From: a virus
Reading direction: 5' to 3' (one strand)
IMG/VR virus record: IMGVR_UViG_3300007725_000012
Coordinates: 1 to 34,186 of that record
Length of the DNA: 34,186 nucleotides
Numbering within the stretch: the stretch's first letter is position 1; each line of letters starts with the position of its first letter. A model generated the notes under the pieces. That model was not told the origin of the DNA, did no database searches, and saw nothing but the letters and a program-made list of their open reading frames with translations. Position numbers and translations under genes: made by a program. This document shows positions 32,843 to 34,186 of the stretch, piece after piece.

Positions 32843-33931
32843 TCAGTGAGTAGCCAGAGACATAGTTGCTTCAGGGTTAGCCGCGATAAAGCGTGCGATG
32901 CTTGGCGCGTTGAGTGCCAGAGGCTCGACCTCAGTGAAGCGTTTGAGTGATGCCAGTGTCATCTCTGTGCCCAGACGTTGCACGAACTGGAACAGCGGCT
33001 CGATGTTTTGACTGTTAGCGTGAGCGACGGCTTGCATCATACACGCATACCTTGCGTCGATACGCTCGATCGGCGGGATCTTACAGCTCGTTGGATTCTC
33101 TAACATGTCAGCGGGAGACGGCATGACATCCTGATTGCGTAGGAACCCGAACAGGGCGGTTGCCGCACCGACACCGATAGCACCCTTGATCGTCTCGAAC
33201 TCGATAGGATCTTGGTCAGTACTGCACGCTAGATCGTTGCCGTTGGAGTTGAGCGTATGGAAGTTGTGGGCATACATCAACGCACGTGGGTTACAGTGCT
33301 TAGTGGTGCGGTCCTCGGGGGGCGTAGTCACGAACACCTCATGCGGGAAGCGTTCAACAAATGCACGGTACAGGTGATGTACGTTGTTCTTCGCTGCCCA
33401 TGCAAGCCAGCCTGACACGTCAGGAGAAACCTCGATGTCGATCCAGCGAGTGACCTCATGCCCCATTGGAGGGATCGTACCTGCACGCCACGCTTTGGGG
33501 TTGGATGCACCCCAGATGACCCAGCCGTCCGGCAGTGACCAGTCACCGATTTTGCGGGATGTTAGGAACTGCGAGACTGCTTTGCGGTTGCCAAGCTCCG
33601 CCTGATAGTACTCATCAAAGAATATGACACCGCCACGGCGCCCCTTGGCGATCTCAGCATCAACCATTGCCGCCAGTGGCGTACGTGTAGATACCGTGTC
33701 TGGAGCTGAGTTGTCAGCCTTACGTTGTGGGACCATGATGCCACGGACATCCACGGCTTCGATCTGAGACAGCACAAGCTCGACATAGCCTAAGTTGTTA
33801 GCCTCAGTGAACTCGATCATCATCTGCGATTTGCCGATGCCGGGCGCACCCATGAACATGTAGTTATCGCCTGACTGCAACATGCGGTTCATCAGAGCGA
33901 AGTTGTTAGCGGTAAGTTTTGATTGCAACAT
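32843..33931 (-). CDS. MoxR-family AAA+ ATPase
   Basis: The product is 362 residues from ATG 33931, with AAGG about 8 bases upstream; GTG 33940 is the other option. Walker A is GAPGIGKSQ (about 28-36), Walker B VIFFDE (ending near 107), and sensor 1 WGASNPKAW follows about 35 residues later. An Arg-containing WIDIEVSP stretch comes after it. MoxR ATPases act as chaperones with VWA partners, and the partner gene follows immediately. The C-terminal part is helical and less conserved. It has one dispersed palindrome at 33110-33121 (A-D-M-L-E). Confidence 0.88.
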   Translation of the reverse strand: MLQSKLTANNFALMNRMLQSGDNYMFMGAPGIGKSQMMIEFTEANNLGYVELVLSQIEAVDVRGIMVPQRKADNSAPDTVSTRTPLAAMVDAEIAKGRRGGVIFFDEYYQAELGNRKAVSQFLTSRKIGDWSLPDGWVIWGASNPKAWRAGTIPPMGHEVTRWIDIEVSPDVSGWLAWAAKNNVHHLYRAFVERFPHEVFVTTPPEDRTTKHCNPRALMYAHNFHTLNSNGNDLACSTDQDPIEFETIKGAIGVGAATALFGFLRNQDVMPSPADMLENPTSCKIPPIERIDARYACMMQAVAHANSQNIEPLFQFVQRLGTEMTLASLKRFTEVEPLALNAPSIARFIAANPEATMSLATH

Positions 33932-33958
33932 GATATTCACCTTTTCGGTTGGTTTGGT

Positions 33959-34186
33959 TTAGAAGAACAACGCATCGAGATCTGCAAACGGATCGTTCGG
34001 ATCAGTGGCGGGTTGCTCAGGGGGTTGTGGTACAGGTTCCTGCACAGGTTCGGGTTGTGTTGGCTGTGCTGTTGGTGTTGGTGCTGTTGGCTGTGCTGTT
34101 GGTGTTGGTGCTGTTGGTGTTGGTGCTGTTGGTGCTGTTGGTGTTGAGTTGTCAGCGGTTTCGGTTGGCTGTTCGGGCGCGATGAT
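33959..34186 (-). CDS. C-terminal part of a Pro/Thr/Ala-rich protein with acidic tip (5' partial)
   Basis: The open frame enters from the right edge, giving 75 codons to TAA at 33961-33959. Most of it is a P-T-A / P-T-P / Q-P repeat, an extended linker, followed by P-E-Q-P-A-T and a tip N-D-P-F-A-D-L-D-A-L-F-F. A disordered linker ending in an acidic and aromatic tip is like the docking tails of phage SSBs. The folded part is outside the window, so no function can be given. Confidence 0.65.
   Translation of the reverse strand: MIAPEQPTETADNSTPTAPTAPTPTAPTPTAQPTAPTPTAQPTQPEPVQEPVPQPPEQPATDPNDPFADLDALFF
34060..34147. repeat. In-frame 27-base tandem repeat coding the P/T/A linker
   Basis: Unit TGGCTGTGCTGTTGGTGTTG plus GTGCTGT appears at 34060 and again at 34087, followed by shorter GCTGTTGGTGTTGGT derivatives. 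All steps are multiples of three, so the protein linker keeps its frame while its length can change by slippage or recombination. Confidence 0.7.

Larger units (their letters stand above)
93..33121. repeat. Dispersed palindrome family TRACWWGTYA (36 copies)
   Basis: Starts of the 10-mer, by eye: 94, 3659, 4567, 5014, 6474, 8913, 10060, 10141, 11194, 11518, 12139, 12349, 12967, 13534, 14212, 16012, 17791, 19453, 20184, 21474, 22534, 23472, 23763, 24292, 24480, 26510, 27171, 27702, 27924, 30067, 31422, 31506, 32254, 32701, 32758, 33111. The flanks are mostly C before and G after, giving CTRACWWGTYAG. About ten or more 9-of-10 copies are also present. Random expectation for the 10-mer is about 0.5 in this length. 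Copies are on both operons, in coding and non-coding DNA. The entry spans first to last copy and is not one continuous element. Confidence 0.85.

Noticed and set aside
93-33121. Dispersed motif explained only by codon-pair preference
   Set aside because: Three copies are not fully inside genes (10060, 17791, 22534), one of them in a promoter, and the motif is symmetric. Codon context may still add to it, so this is not fully excluded.
33949-34185. Long Leu/Val/Cys/Trp-rich open frames on the + strand at the right edge
   Set aside because: They are shadows of the P/T/A repeat on the - strand. The composition is that of a low-complexity antisense frame, and the - strand reading continues the early operon.
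1-34186. tRNA genes, insertion sequences, diversity-generating retroelement, integrase and att sites
   Set aside because: No cloverleaf, transposase, reverse transcriptase or recombinase sequence was recognised on either strand.

Overview
The window is a piece of a tailed double-stranded DNA phage genome (or a prophage), most likely a podovirus of a proteobacterial host. No tape-measure, tail-tube or sheath gene is visible. Instead there are three consecutive internal-virion or ejection-type proteins ending in a 2557-residue giant, next to a fibre with phage lambda J-like sequence, a holin and an endolysin. No integrase, capsid, portal, terminase or tRNA gene is in the window, so lifestyle and host cannot be fixed. 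The base composition is near 50% GC and Shine-Dalgarno sites are of the ordinary bacterial kind.

Layout. Bases 1-17755 run on the + strand (late genes): the tail of an unknown coiled-coil protein, a broken small membrane-protein gene, a coiled-coil membrane protein, a three-TM type holin, an M15 peptidase endolysin, a virion protein with an FN3-like part, a 1010-residue tail fibre, a tail-fibre assembly protein, a GNAT acetyltransferase, an internal virion protein with an S74 chaperone domain, a coiled-coil ejection-type protein and the giant protein with a zincin motif. Back-to-back terminators lie at 17763-17842. Everything from 17853 to the right edge runs on the - strand (early and replication genes). 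In transcription order from the right edge these are: a Pro/Thr/Ala-rich protein with an acidic tip, a MoxR AAA+ ATPase, a metallopeptidase/VWA protein, several small unknowns, a MazG-like pyrophosphohydrolase, a NinX-like protein, an HTH protein, a family A DNA polymerase, a DUF3310 protein, a Cas4-like nuclease, a VRR-NUC nuclease, an HNH-like protein and an SNF2-type helicase. An internal sigma70-like promoter then precedes an unknown protein, a probable ssDNA-binding protein, a second HTH protein and a primase-helicase fusion. Genes are packed with TGATG/ATGA overlaps. Two small genes (59 and 55 codons) fill what would otherwise be gaps.

How the genes work together. The - strand set amounts to a self-sufficient replication and recombination module: primase-helicase, polymerase with proofreading domain, SSB, helicase, nucleases and nucleotide-pool enzymes. 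The + strand set covers lysis, adsorption and genome ejection. The MoxR/VWA pair looks like a phage-encoded chaperone or remodelling machine added to the early operon.

Main discovery candidate. A 10-bp imperfect palindrome, TRACWWGTYA (usually CTRACWWGTYAG), occurs 36 times by eye count, about once per kilobase, where chance predicts about 0.5. It lies on both gene blocks, inside genes and between them. One copy sits exactly between the -35 and -10 boxes of the best promoter (22530-22557), and another overlaps the stop codon just before the giant gene. All copies inside genes share one codon phase, encoding [D/N]-[K/M/L]-[L/S]. This looks like a genome-wide operator or stoperator-like array, or another dispersed protein-binding site, built into the coding sequence.
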